A stretch of 64,000 nt of DNA from Geopseudomonas sagittaria (GTDB lineage Bacteria; Pseudomonadota; Gammaproteobacteria; Pseudomonadales; Pseudomonadaceae). The position numbers were made by a program, and so were the translations under genes. Shown here piece by piece: positions 55,531-64,000 of the stretch (position 1 is the stretch's first letter; each line of letters starts with the position of its first letter). Below the pieces are notes generated by a model. That model saw nothing but the letters and a program-made list of their open reading frames with translations, searched no databases and was not told the origin of the DNA. The DNA lies in the NCBI RefSeq assembly GCF_900115715.1, contig NZ_FOXM01000004.1:298201-362200 (forward strand). The letters run 5' to 3'.

Positions 55531-56555
55531 TAGGTGTGCAGTCCCAGGAAGTCATGGTGCATTCTTGAGCTCTCATCAGGAGGATGCGCTATGGCAACAG
55601 GTCTTCATGGTTCAGCCCGCACAACGCCGCGAGTTCGAGCCGAGCTCCAAGCGTCGCAAGAGTCGACGCGCGCCCTTGCCGCCCTCTACGGACTGAACGT
55701 CAAGACCGTAGCCAAGTGGCGTTCGCGCTCGACGACAACTGACAAACCTATGGGCCCTACCAAGCCATGTAGCGTCCGGCTCTCGGATGCTGAAGGGCGA
55801 TGGTGGTCGAGCTCAGGCGCCGCACTCTGCTTCCCTTGGACGACCTGCAGGGGCATCTGCGTGAAACCCTCCCCCAACTGACTCGCAGTGCATTGCATCG
55901 CTGTCTGGTACGCCATGGCATCAGCAGATTGCCCAGCAGCGAGCCTGGCGGAGCCAAGCATGGAAAGTTTGCTCCAACCGAAATCGGCCACCTGCACATC
56001 GACAGCTGTGAGCTCCGTCTGGAGCAGGGAAAACAGCACATGTTCCTAGCGATCGATCGCGTCACCAAGTTCACCCACGTGGCGTTCTTCGGTGCTGCGA
56101 CAAAGCAGAACGGCGCGGCGTTGCTCGAAGAGGTGGTGACGGCATACCCGTACACCATCCACACCGTCCTCACGAACAACGGCGTGGCGTTCACCGAGCA
56201 GCCACGGTATCGAAACGGCCTGACCAATCGGTTTGGTGGGCACATTTTCGACCGTGTCTGCCAAGAGCATGGCATCAAGCACAAGCTCACCAAGCCGTAT
56301 CACCCGTGGACCAACGGACAGGCCGAGCGCATGAACCGCACCGTGAAGGAGGCCACCATCAAGTCGTTCCACTACCCGGACTTCGATGCCCTGAAAGCCC
56401 ATGTGCGGGCCTTCGTCACGGCATACAACTTTGCCAAGCACCTGAAGGCTCTACGGTGACGTACTCCGCTCAAAACGATCTGTGATGCCTGGACTCGAAC
56501 GCCGGACCGTTTCAAGCTTGACCCCCACCACCTCACCCCGGGACTGCATACCTAG
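55530..56555 (+). mobile_element. IS481-family insertion sequence with CTAG target duplication
   Basis: Terminal repeats GTGTGCAGTCCC (after 55533) and its near-inverse GGGACTGCATAC (ending 56551) bound the element. CTAG flanks both sides (55530-55533 and 56552-56555). It marks the boundary between GC-rich DNA on the left and AT-rich DNA on the right. The inner transposase gene is broken. Confidence 0.8.
55591..56555 (+). pseudogene. IS481-family transposase, frameshift and nonsense
   Basis: It begins MATGLHGSARTTPRVRAELQ with a helix-turn-helix. A frameshift near 55795 moves it to VVELRRRTLLPLDDLQGHL, then the DDE region: HIDSCELRLEQGK, VLTNNGVAF (Asn for the usual DNG Asp) and PYHPWTNGQAERMNRT. 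The Trp after LKALR is TGA at 56457. The tail RTPLKTICDAWTRTPDRFKL follows and ends at TAG inside the target duplication. The element is inactive by itself. Confidence 0.87.
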
Positions 56556-56651
56556 ATCAAGCAAAATTACACCGTAAAGATCGATTGCGCCGCCCAGCTT
56601 TTATCGATGCATACAAAAAATCAGAAAAACTCATCCTTCTAGTAAAATTTT

Positions 56652-57485
56652 CTATATCGCAATAGGCGCCTTAATAGCTGGATGAGGATCATAATTGCAA
56701 ATCTCGAAATCATCAAACTTATAATCAAAAATCGACCCAGGCTTATTCTTTATGATGAGCTTTGGCAGATCGCGCGGCTCACGAGACAATTGCAGCTTAG
56801 CCTGATCTATGTGATTCAGATAAAGATGTACATCTCCACCAGTCCATACGAAATCACCCACTTCCAAGTCACACTGTTGTGCAATCATATGAGTCAGCAG
56901 AGCATAGCTAGCAATATTGAATGGAGTGCCCAACAAATAATCCTGGCTGCGCGCCATAAGCATGCAAGATAATTTATTGTTAGCTACATAAAACTGGAAT
57001 AGAGTGTGGCACGCAGCAAGAGCCATACGACCTTGCTTGACGTTTTCCTGCGGACTCATTGACTCATCCGGAAGATACTCAACATTCCAAGCACTAACAA
57101 TATGCCGCCTAGAATTCGGGTTTTTCTTGATCGAATCTATCACCCAACTAATCTGGTCGATCGCCCCACCATCTTTCGTCGGCCAACTTCTCCACTGCTT
57201 GCCATAAAGTGGCCCCAAATCTCCGCTCTCAGTCGCCCACTCGTCCCATATGGTTACTCCATTCTCATTGAGATATCGAACATTCGTATCCCCGTTAAGA
57301 AACCACAGCAACTCATGAATTATTGATTTAACATGCAACTTTTTAGTTGTCAGCAGAGGAAACCCTTTGCTCAAGTCAAAACGCATTTGTCTCCCGAAAA
57401 CGCTGAGAGTCCCCGTACCGGTTCGATCACCTTTTGGCTCACCACCATGCAAAATTTCTTGCATCAAATCTAAATACTGTCTCAT
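56652..57485 (-). CDS. thyA: Thymidylate synthase, coupled to the recombinase operon
   Basis: 277 residues, full length. It converts dUMP to dTMP with methylene-tetrahydrofolate. Visible: [17 protein letters not shown] (phosphate-binding Arg), [23 protein letters not shown], catalytic Cys in [19 protein letters not shown], and the C-terminal IKAPIAI. It starts at ATG 57485, overlapping the ginD-like stop by 4 bases, so it is translated with the recombinase genes. AT-rich and distinct from the GC-rich thyA remnant at 3937. It may supply the cell's thymidylate if the chromosomal gene is lost. Confidence 0.93.
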   Translation of the reverse strand: MRQYLDLMQEILHGGEPKGDRTGTGTLSVFGRQMRFDLSKGFPLLTTKKLHVKSIIHELLWFLNGDTNVRYLNENGVTIWDEWATESGDLGPLYGKQWRSWPTKDGGAIDQISWVIDSIKKNPNSRRHIVSAWNVEYLPDESMSPQENVKQGRMALAACHTLFQFYVANNKLSCMLMARSQDYLLGTPFNIASYALLTHMIAQQCDLEVGDFVWTGGDVHLYLNHIDQAKLQLSREPRDLPKLIIKNKPGSIFDYKFDDFEICNYDPHPAIKAPIAI

Positions 57486-58003
57486 TTCAACACCTTTATG
57501 CTTTGCACAAGTTTCTTACGCAGATCACTGACCTCATCCTTGAGCATCCTTTGGTTACTGGCCAGCAATTCAACACTACGCCTTGCCTCGTCCCGCTCTC
57601 GCTTGAGTTGGATCGCTCGAGTGAACCATGCAGCGACTTGATGACGACTCATCCCCAACTGTTGCTCTAATTTTTTCACTTTGAGCTCCAAGATAGATAT
57701 CTCAGAGATTGTCTCACCCTTATCCAACACAGCTGATTTACGTGCAGCGATAATTTCCGCCAGAACCGAGTATGGCCAACCGAAATTGGCTGCATCCTGC
57801 CTACCTCTAAGTTCAGCAGGGCAATCCATAATAGCTCGATTTCTAAGTGTATTTCGGTGAACTCCCGACAACCTCGCCAAATTAGACTTTGTTGCCGGCT
57901 GCTTATGCTCTTTAGCTATAATGCTTAGCGCAAAATTGATCCTTTCAGTGTATTCAATATAATCTTTTTCATTCTTTTCGTCAAACGTGAGATTCTCCCC
58001 CAT
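57482..58003 (-). CDS. ginD: GinD-like HTH/coiled-coil protein (module 2)
   Basis: 173 residues. HTH-like start ([20 protein letters not shown]), a central stretch and a long coiled coil (about 95-170, [16 protein letters not shown], then [18 protein letters not shown]). It matches the small last gene of ginABCD modules in size and shape. It begins 16 bp after the large recombinase stop and overlaps thyA. Confidence 0.75.
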   Translation of the reverse strand: MGENLTFDEKNEKDYIEYTERINFALSIIAKEHKQPATKSNLARLSGVHRNTLRNRAIMDCPAELRGRQDAANFGWPYSVLAEIIAARKSAVLDKGETISEISILELKVKKLEQQLGMSRHQVAAWFTRAIQLKRERDEARRSVELLASNQRMLKDEVSDLRKKLVQSIKVLK

Positions 58004-58019
58004 TTACATTCCACCACAG

Positions 58020-59942
58020 TCACTCAACATTCAAACCTTCATCTTCCCCTAGCAGATAAAGAACCTTACGCGCCTCATCTGCGGCAGCTTCGAACTGAGT
58101 TCGGCCGTATGAAAACCTTGCATCTTCGGCCATCCTCTTATTTTCTTCGTACATTTTCCTCCAGGCCGCCCCATGGGCATCCTTTGATATAATTGCATTG
58201 GCACACTGACTAGGATTACAACGCAAACTACCGATGCACGGAGGGCGAACCTTAACTTCAGAGTCACCCACTCGCCCAGTGCAATAGCCAAGACCAACAT
58301 TTACAAAACTTGAACTGGCGACCGCAGCCAACTCATTAATAATCTGCTCTTTAGTCATTCCCGCGTCAGTCATGCCTTTGAAAAATGATTTCCTGCGCTC
58401 ATCAAACTCTGCAGCTGCACCGCCGCACACTACACTGTCCGGATCGAATATTTTTTTTGCAAGCTCGCGCCTAGCCTCATGCATCCGCAAACCAGCAGAC
58501 TCACTCTGAAGAACCTTTCCTGCATTCCCATAACCCAAAGTTACATCGCTAGGCAAAGTAGAAACACGCGAATGAAGGTGTTTCAAATGAAAGCTTACAT
58601 AAGGGAGCCCCAACTTAGCCTTGATCATTTGCCGAGCAAGCGAGTGCTTAAACTGATGACTACTGAAGTGCAAACCCTTGAACCTACCATACTTATCTAC
58701 TGACTCAATATACTTTCTCATTGCGCTAGAAAAACCGCCGGAAGAATACCCGACACCTTCATTCTTCACAGACCTCCCCCTGATCGACGTTCCACCAGCG
58801 GTTGAAAGTGAAGAAAACAATTTCCCATTATTTTTCAAGCGCGCGAGAAGTTCCAAGACCCGAACCGAATCGCGCATAACAGGAATTGCAACCCAACTAT
58901 CGCTCTCATTACTTGAGTCCGGACGCCCCTTGAAATTACGACTAACGACACACGGCATGCCATCAATCTCTTTAAGACACCCGACCTCCACCTCGGCCAG
59001 CTCTGAAAATCTTGCCCCCATATACATAGCCAAGACACTTTGCGCAGCCATGTTGACCTCGGCAAGATACGCGGCAAGCGTGCCAACCCTGACCTCAAGA
59101 CGATCTAACTGATACTGGACTTGAGCTGGGGTTTCATTTGAAATAGGACATTTTTTATTTGCCCTACGCAGCTGTTCGTAAAGCCAAAATACCTGTGGGA
59201 AACATTTAATCCCTTGAACACCTTCAGGAGCAGTGTACTTACATGAACATGCATCCTCGATTTTAGCCCCCATACGCAAAAGAAAATCTTTAACCCGAGC
59301 AGATGACTCATCACTGAGGAATGAAAAAAACTCATCAGACATCCACTCTGGGCCCTTCAAGCTCTTATTTAAAGCCTCCTCTGGACTCAGCGAATTAGCG
59401 GAATTAATGATCAGCCTTCGGATCTGCTGAGGCCCAAAGCAAAAAGTTTTCTCCAATACCTTAGCAGAACCAGGGTTAAATATTATCTTGAGCCCCTGCT
59501 TTACGCGAGTATCAGATGAATAACTATAACAACGCGCAGCCTTGTCAATATCAAGCCAAGTAAATTGATCTAGGCTTTCAGCCAATTCAGCCGAAGGAAA
59601 CGTCCTAACAACATTTGCCAGAAAATCCATGGATCGGCTGACCAAAGAGCAGAAGGAATTCGGCTTTGACTCTCTGGCGGAAAAGTACTTAGGCGCCAAA
59701 CGATATAAGCAAAAAACATGCTGTAACTCTTTGCGAAGAGCAACCGAGAATGGCCACCTACACCAATTAACAACTAGAGCAGCATTATCTATCGAGCGCG
59801 GCCGGTGCTTTAAGTCTTTCGTAAAGTCCCAAACAGGGGAGTATACGCTTGAGACCTTAGAAACCTTAACATCATCAATGTTCGCAGCCGGGGTAGATAG
59901 CAGTTCAACAAATCTTATTTTGTCAGACTCTGAAAAACTCAT
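58020..59942 (-). CDS. ginC: GinC-like large tyrosine recombinase (module 2)
   Basis: 640 residues from ATG at 59942, overlapping the ginB stop (ATGA). Box I is MGARFSELAEV, the HxxR box is SSHQFKHSLARQM with Lys for Arg, and the last boxes are HLKHLHSRV and TLGYGN. A C-terminal Cys cluster (CTGRVGDSEVKVRPPC, then CNPSQCANA) forms the expected finger. The Arg-to-Lys change may lower activity or be tolerated in this family. AT-rich. Confidence 0.8.
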   Translation of the reverse strand: MSFSESDKIRFVELLSTPAANIDDVKVSKVSSVYSPVWDFTKDLKHRPRSIDNAALVVNWCRWPFSVALRKELQHVFCLYRLAPKYFSARESKPNSFCSLVSRSMDFLANVVRTFPSAELAESLDQFTWLDIDKAARCYSYSSDTRVKQGLKIIFNPGSAKVLEKTFCFGPQQIRRLIINSANSLSPEEALNKSLKGPEWMSDEFFSFLSDESSARVKDFLLRMGAKIEDACSCKYTAPEGVQGIKCFPQVFWLYEQLRRANKKCPISNETPAQVQYQLDRLEVRVGTLAAYLAEVNMAAQSVLAMYMGARFSELAEVEVGCLKEIDGMPCVVSRNFKGRPDSSNESDSWVAIPVMRDSVRVLELLARLKNNGKLFSSLSTAGGTSIRGRSVKNEGVGYSSGGFSSAMRKYIESVDKYGRFKGLHFSSHQFKHSLARQMIKAKLGLPYVSFHLKHLHSRVSTLPSDVTLGYGNAGKVLQSESAGLRMHEARRELAKKIFDPDSVVCGGAAAEFDERRKSFFKGMTDAGMTKEQIINELAAVASSSFVNVGLGYCTGRVGDSEVKVRPPCIGSLRCNPSQCANAIISKDAHGAAWRKMYEENKRMAEDARFSYGRTQFEAAADEARKVLYLLGEDEGLNVE

Positions 59943-61744
59943 GAGCACATACCCCTGATGGCCACTGGATCGACCAGAACATCAATAAACTCTGATCTCC
60001 GCTCAGCCTCCGCAAGCACGTGATCCGGCCAGTCACTGGTTTTAGCATCAAGCAAACCATTCAACACATGAATATTTTGCATGATAGCTGACCTGTGCGT
60101 AGTGGCAGATAGACCTTGATCCATTGCGACCATGTACTGACGGCGCAAGGCAAACAATTGCGGCAAGTTTTCCTGAACAATAAGAACATTGGGACATTTC
60201 AAGCACATATTAAAATATGTGCAAGGACTTCCCAAGTTTATCCCTCCAGCTTTACGAATGCTTTCAGGCGGACTAAAAACGTTTTTACAGAAGGCCAGCC
60301 CAGTGGAAAAAATAACGTCATTTTCTGTGTATGACTCAACGGCCAAGGGCTTTGGTGCGCACTCGTATTCGCGCCGGTTATCCCTAATAATTTCTAATGT
60401 ATTCTTTACTTCCTTGCGCGCCAACGGATTAAAATCATGACTATCAATATATCGCAGCGTGGTCAAGATACTGCGATGTCCCAGAATTGATTTCACGATA
60501 TAGATATCCACACCACGTTTCAGCATTCTTGAAACAAGGGATGGACGAAAGCGAGACATGGTGACACTTAAATACTCACCTTGAGCATCAAATAACTGAT
60601 GTCGCCTGACAAAATCTTTTGTCCACGACGTATGCAAACCAGTCCACTTCAGAAAATCTCGAGCCTGCCCAGCGCATGAACTAGCTCTAGATTGATATAC
60701 AAACAATCTATCGCGGCTCTCAGGTGGGAGTTCATGGCGAAAGCTGGCAGTCAACGCCACTACGTCAGCCCATATGCGCTTAATGTTTTTTGCCTGCTGA
60801 TCATCAAGAGTCAACACCCCGCTTTCAAACAACTCTAGATGCAGCTCGCCTTCGCCACTACCGCGTTCCTTCCAATATCTCAAATATGGACGATTTGTAA
60901 GCGGATGGCCGTCCTGATAATCATCAATCTTCAGAGCCAACGCTACAGAAGGATTAAGCCCAGTCTCAGCCAAAAGCTTATATATATATGGCATTATTAA
61001 TTCATGCCCAATCCATGCAGTCACCCCCAAGCGACGATAAAGATTATGTATCCCACCGTGCCTCGTTGTCGCAACAATCAAAAAATATTTATGCTTTTTT
61101 TGGGCGTCAGGGTGCAGATGTGTAATAGCCTGGCAGTTAAGCTCATTCTCAAAATACCAACACATATTATCTTCATCATCCCACCACCCATTCTCACGTT
61201 TCATCCCAAGAGTCTGATGAGCACTGAGGTCAGGGGCATGCCCTCTACCAGTTCTGACATACGGACTTAATATTTTTCGCGCAAAGCGAATATCATCGTT
61301 CAGCGCTTTAACGATTGCGGCCATATCTTTTTCTGAATATGGCCTCCGAGCATCCGTTTCTCGGCTACCTGCTGGCAGTACGTAATCAATGAAGCTTTTC
61401 AATTTTATCCATTGATTTTCTATTGCCGTTTGGAAGGTCTGGCGCACAGCAGATAAAACACCCGCAGAGTGATATGATGACATCCCCAAATCATCAAAAT
61501 AATGCTTAAAGCGAAGCAATGTATATTCATCAAATTCGCAATCAACGTAGTAAGGATCTAGAGCCTTACCCTCAGAAAAATACGCCTTGATAAATTCTAA
61601 AAAATACTTCTTTGCATTAGTGAAGTTATTGGCGGCACTATTACTCTTGGCAAGTGAGGCGCGCATATCAAAAATCCACGCAACTTGAACCAAAGGGGAA
61701 TCCAGCGTTGGCTCAGGCATCTCATTTTTATGAATAATCCTCAT
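59939..61744 (-). CDS. ginB: GinB-like tyrosine recombinase (module 2)
   Basis: 601 residues. Box I is AETGLNPSVALALKI, where the Arg is missing, unlike the module 1 GinB. The second box TMSRFRPSLVSRML keeps Arg with Ser for His, then LGHRSILTTLRYIDSH gives His and Tyr. A Cys-rich tail follows (CTYFNMCLKCPNVL). It may act as a partner rather than a full catalyst. Overlaps ginA and ginC by 4 bases. Confidence 0.78.
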   Translation of the reverse strand: MRIIHKNEMPEPTLDSPLVQVAWIFDMRASLAKSNSAANNFTNAKKYFLEFIKAYFSEGKALDPYYVDCEFDEYTLLRFKHYFDDLGMSSYHSAGVLSAVRQTFQTAIENQWIKLKSFIDYVLPAGSRETDARRPYSEKDMAAIVKALNDDIRFARKILSPYVRTGRGHAPDLSAHQTLGMKRENGWWDDEDNMCWYFENELNCQAITHLHPDAQKKHKYFLIVATTRHGGIHNLYRRLGVTAWIGHELIMPYIYKLLAETGLNPSVALALKIDDYQDGHPLTNRPYLRYWKERGSGEGELHLELFESGVLTLDDQQAKNIKRIWADVVALTASFRHELPPESRDRLFVYQSRASSCAGQARDFLKWTGLHTSWTKDFVRRHQLFDAQGEYLSVTMSRFRPSLVSRMLKRGVDIYIVKSILGHRSILTTLRYIDSHDFNPLARKEVKNTLEIIRDNRREYECAPKPLAVESYTENDVIFSTGLAFCKNVFSPPESIRKAGGINLGSPCTYFNMCLKCPNVLIVQENLPQLFALRRQYMVAMDQGLSATTHRSAIMQNIHVLNGLLDAKTSDWPDHVLAEAERRSEFIDVLVDPVAIRGMCS

Positions 61745-62874
61745 GACTTTCTCTTGCGCCCCCTTCTCTCACAGTGAAACTTGTTTGCCAAGAATGTCCG
61801 GTCGTATATATCTTGCGCCTCTTGAAATCGTTCTCTAACCTCTTTATTCCCGTCCAACCTTATGAATAATGAAGGAGGAATTCTTGAATATGCCTCTGTG
61901 CTTTTAACGCTAGCGTGACCAAATTGGACTTGAATCAGCACGAGCTTTTCGAGATAGTCATGCCCATCAGCCCCTTGCAAAATAGTTAGCGCAGTGCCAT
62001 GACGCAATTTGTGAGGGCTGACAGTACCAGGCAAGAATCCAGCGCGCTTTGCCGCGGCCTCAACAGTTTTTTGTATTGACTTGGCAGAGATGCGCGATCT
62101 ATTTGTATTCAGAAATGCCGGCTTTGGTCCGCTAAAGTGCGCAAATCGATAGGCGGCACTGCTGTGATATCTCTTTATTCGATCATAAATCGCCCTCGTC
62201 ACCAGAACATATCTTTCTTTTATATTCCTCCCGCCGCGCCCTTTGCTTCCTCTGATCAAAAGTGGCAAATATGCCAACTCTGTCGGCCATTGATCCAATG
62301 CATCTATATCTTCCTTAAGAACTCGTCCGATCTCTGAAACACGTAGTCCAGCATCATAGATGAAGTGCAGAGCACAGCGCTGGGATTCATGATATACAGC
62401 GCCGAGCAATATAATCATCTGCTCTTTTGTTACGAATCTCGGAACATTCCTTGAGCTTGCTTTTTTAATGATCAAGCCATTTTCATAGCCGCTTGAGCTT
62501 CGTACCGCCTCTGCCTCACTAGTCGTCAGCCATTCGAAAAAACCTTTATACGTCAAATCACGATTCTTAAGCGTTGTCTCCTCCTTACCAGCTTGCCGCA
62601 ATCTAGACAAATATTGACTTATAACTCCGCGAGGTATAATTGACAAAACATGATCCATCGGCAGCTTGCCATATAAAGAATCACTGGCCAGCCACTCGCA
62701 CAGATATCGCAAATTATTCCCGTACAAAACTATTGTCTTTGGCGAGTAGCCTTGCCCGCTTAAAGCCAGCGTATTTAAATAATGGCTTACCAACTCGACA
62801 ACCATCTCCTGATCGTCCAAAAGCAAACATCTAATGCCATACTTTTTGCATGGAGGAACAATTACCAGTTTCAT
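61741..62874 (-). CDS. ginA: GinA-like tyrosine recombinase (module 2)
   Basis: 377 residues from ATG at 62874 (MKLVIVPPCKKYGI) after CAGGTG; TTG at 62898 would add eight residues. All boxes are intact: DAGLRVSEIGRVL, SPHKLRHGTALTIL, VQFGHASVKSTEAYSRI. It is first in a leftward operon that runs through ginB, ginC, ginD and thyA. Four phased dyads 244-358 bp upstream are candidate recombinase or regulator sites. Confidence 0.87.
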   Translation of the reverse strand: MKLVIVPPCKKYGIRCLLLDDQEMVVELVSHYLNTLALSGQGYSPKTIVLYGNNLRYLCEWLASDSLYGKLPMDHVLSIIPRGVISQYLSRLRQAGKEETTLKNRDLTYKGFFEWLTTSEAEAVRSSSGYENGLIIKKASSRNVPRFVTKEQMIILLGAVYHESQRCALHFIYDAGLRVSEIGRVLKEDIDALDQWPTELAYLPLLIRGSKGRGGRNIKERYVLVTRAIYDRIKRYHSSAAYRFAHFSGPKPAFLNTNRSRISAKSIQKTVEAAAKRAGFLPGTVSPHKLRHGTALTILQGADGHDYLEKLVLIQVQFGHASVKSTEAYSRIPPSLFIRLDGNKEVRERFQEAQDIYDRTFLANKFHCERRGRKRKS

Positions 62875-63117
62875 CTGCACCTGACGATACGTAGCCAATT
62901 ATTGTTTGCACACATATATGCGCGCAAGAACACTACGCCTCGATTCACCCAGGAGGCACCCAATAAAATTAATTTTGCAACTTACCACCAGAAAGATTAA
63001 TAACCAACCAACGGATTACAAGTTATTATGATCATCTCTGGCGATCTCGAATCCTAGATTTTTTTACACACCCCGCAGCATAGCTGTCAAGCTATTGCGA
63101 AATGCGAACGCATGAAC

Positions 63118-63232
63118 TTTGCAGGTAGCTACAAAACATTAATCATGCATTTTGCACGTAGCTGCAAAGTCACTCATATAGCTTGTACATGGCTATAAAA
63201 AATCACGCTTAGATTTTGCTCGCAGCTATAAA
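63118..63232. repeat. Four phased dyad repeats upstream of ginA module 2
   Basis: Four 18-bp imperfect copies at 63118-63135, 63151-63168, 63182-63199 and 63215-63232. The best is TTTGCACGTAGCTGCAAA, itself an inverted repeat TTTGCA-N6-TGCAAA. Spacing is 33, 31 and 33 bp, about three helical turns, so bound proteins would line up on one face. Likely the recombination end of the island or an autoregulatory operator. Confidence 0.7.
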
Positions 63233-63381
63233 CCATGTCCTATCGTTCTTCTCTGATACAGCCTCTAATAATAAAAGTTTGGTCATGAAGCCTCCCGATT
63301 GATTTCGTTACACCTTCACCGACGCAAAGTGAACCGCCACCGCTTTCCTACACAGAGCCTCCACCCAGCGAGGATGGAGTC

Positions 63382-63690
63382 ATGCAGGCAGCTACCAAGT
63401 ATTTCCCGGCAGCCAGAGAACGGTTCTTATGGTGCTTGAGTGTCAGAGCGATCACGAATCGGAGTGGGCAGCAAACCTCTCAATCACTGCCAAGATCGGC
63501 TGCACGACCGAAACACTGCGCCGCTGGATGCGGCAGTCTGAGCGAGATAGTGGCCAGCACAGCGCTCAGGCCAGCAGCGAACGCGACCGGGGGGGATCCA
63601 GGCTCTAGAACGTGAGGTGCGTGAACAGCACCAAGCCAACAAGATCTTGCGCAAGGCGTCCGCATATCAAACTCAGGCGGACCTCGTCCA
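63382..63690 (+). pseudogene. IS3-family orfA remnant, two frameshifts
   Basis: It starts MQAATKYFPAARERF, shifts to MVLECQSDHESEWAANLS, then TETLRRWMRQSERD, and after a seven-G run near 63590 shifts to IQALEREVREQHQANKILRK, then ASAYQTQADL. This is the HTH and leucine-zipper part of IS3-family OrfA. No orfB follows. Confidence 0.8.
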
Positions 63691-64000
63691 TCCTCTGACG
63701 ATCCTGACGCGCTACTACCTGAAAATGGAGGAGACGCTCACTCCCGATGAGTTGTTCTCCAGCATCCGCGCAGAGCTCAACCTAAGAGAGCCCCAACCCG
63801 AGCAATGAGCCCTTGGCGTCGAAACCGCTGGTTTTGAACCTGATGTTCATGCGTCTATCGATAGACTGCCGAAGAACGTTTCCAGGCCATCGCTGCCCAT
63901 CCAAGCTGGCTCAGGGACTTTGGCTCCGGGTTCACGAGCTGTGCACAAGTCCATATGCACAATACGAAAAGTTCCCCCCAAACACCCGGAGGACAACACA
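63691..64000. other. No intact gene recognised at right edge
   Basis: The orfA frame runs on to 63808 (KMEETLTPDELFSSIRAELN, ending at PEQ), probably the tail of another broken gene. After that only short frames occur. Confidence 0.4.

Noticed and set aside
63118..63232. CRISPR array
   Set aside because: The four repeats are imperfect, 18 bp and spaced by only 13-16 bp, with no cas genes; a protein-binding array fits better.

Overview
The window is a mosaic of mobile and accessory DNA from a gamma-proteobacterium, most likely Pseudomonas or a close relative such as Stutzerimonas. The evidence is an MvaT-type silencer, DUF2790 and BPSL0761 family proteins, a Pseudomonas-like thyA scrap and metal operons typical of that group. 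No housekeeping operon, rRNA or tRNA was recognised. Two AT-rich blocks (about 1-3.93 kb and 56.56-63.3 kb) enclose a GC-rich body.

Layout. 1-3.8 kb: a leftward operon of two large tyrosine-recombinase-like proteins, the second running off the window edge. It abuts an 81-bp remnant of a chromosomal-type thyA. 4-8.1 kb: small accessory genes (DUF6088/AbiEi-like protein, BPSL0761 protein, XRE regulator) and a coupled pair of a winged-helix/coiled-coil protein and an SF2 helicase. 8.2-12.2 kb: an MvaT-family silencer with a serine resolvase and its dyad site, an ACR3/BASS-type transporter, a DsbB/DsbA pair and a DUF2790 protein. 12.4-29.6 kb: heavy-metal resistance, made of a leftward HME-RND operon with a CzcI-like gene, a Cd/Zn P-type ATPase with divergent cadR and a MerR-type promoter, and a rightward cusCBAF operon plus a Met-rich periplasmic protein. 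29.7-33.6 kb: a decayed zone with a perfect palindrome, toxin-antitoxin remnants (hicB, higA), an inositol-phosphatase-family gene and a dispersed repeat. 33.6-37.2 kb: a second metal locus with an RcnR/CsoR-type repressor divergent from HupE and its accessory membrane and His-rich proteins. 37.2-42.3 kb: a four-gene recombinase module (three tyrosine recombinases plus a small HTH/coiled-coil protein) matching the ginABCD layout of GInt genomic islands. 42.6-43.2 kb: an IS256-family remnant. 43.4-46.7 kb: a coupled pair of a small RNase H-fold-like protein and a Ser/Thr kinase, then an unknown 365-residue protein. 47.1-55.2 kb: a RelE-like/UvrD helicase fusion and a type III-like restriction-modification pair. 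55.4-56.56 kb: a second, partial inositol-phosphatase copy broken by an IS481-family element with CTAG target duplications. 56.65-62.9 kb: a second, AT-rich ginABCD module whose last gene overlaps a complete thyA. Upstream of its ginA lie four phased dyads, followed by an IS3 orfA remnant.

How it fits together. The metal operons export Cd/Zn, Cu/Ag and probably Ni/Co. The right half looks like a defence cargo. Two Gin modules in the same orientation suggest stacked islands. The most interesting idea is that a thyA gene travels with the recombinase operon while a chromosomal thyA is broken at the other end of the window, so the mobile copy may be the working thymidylate synthase.
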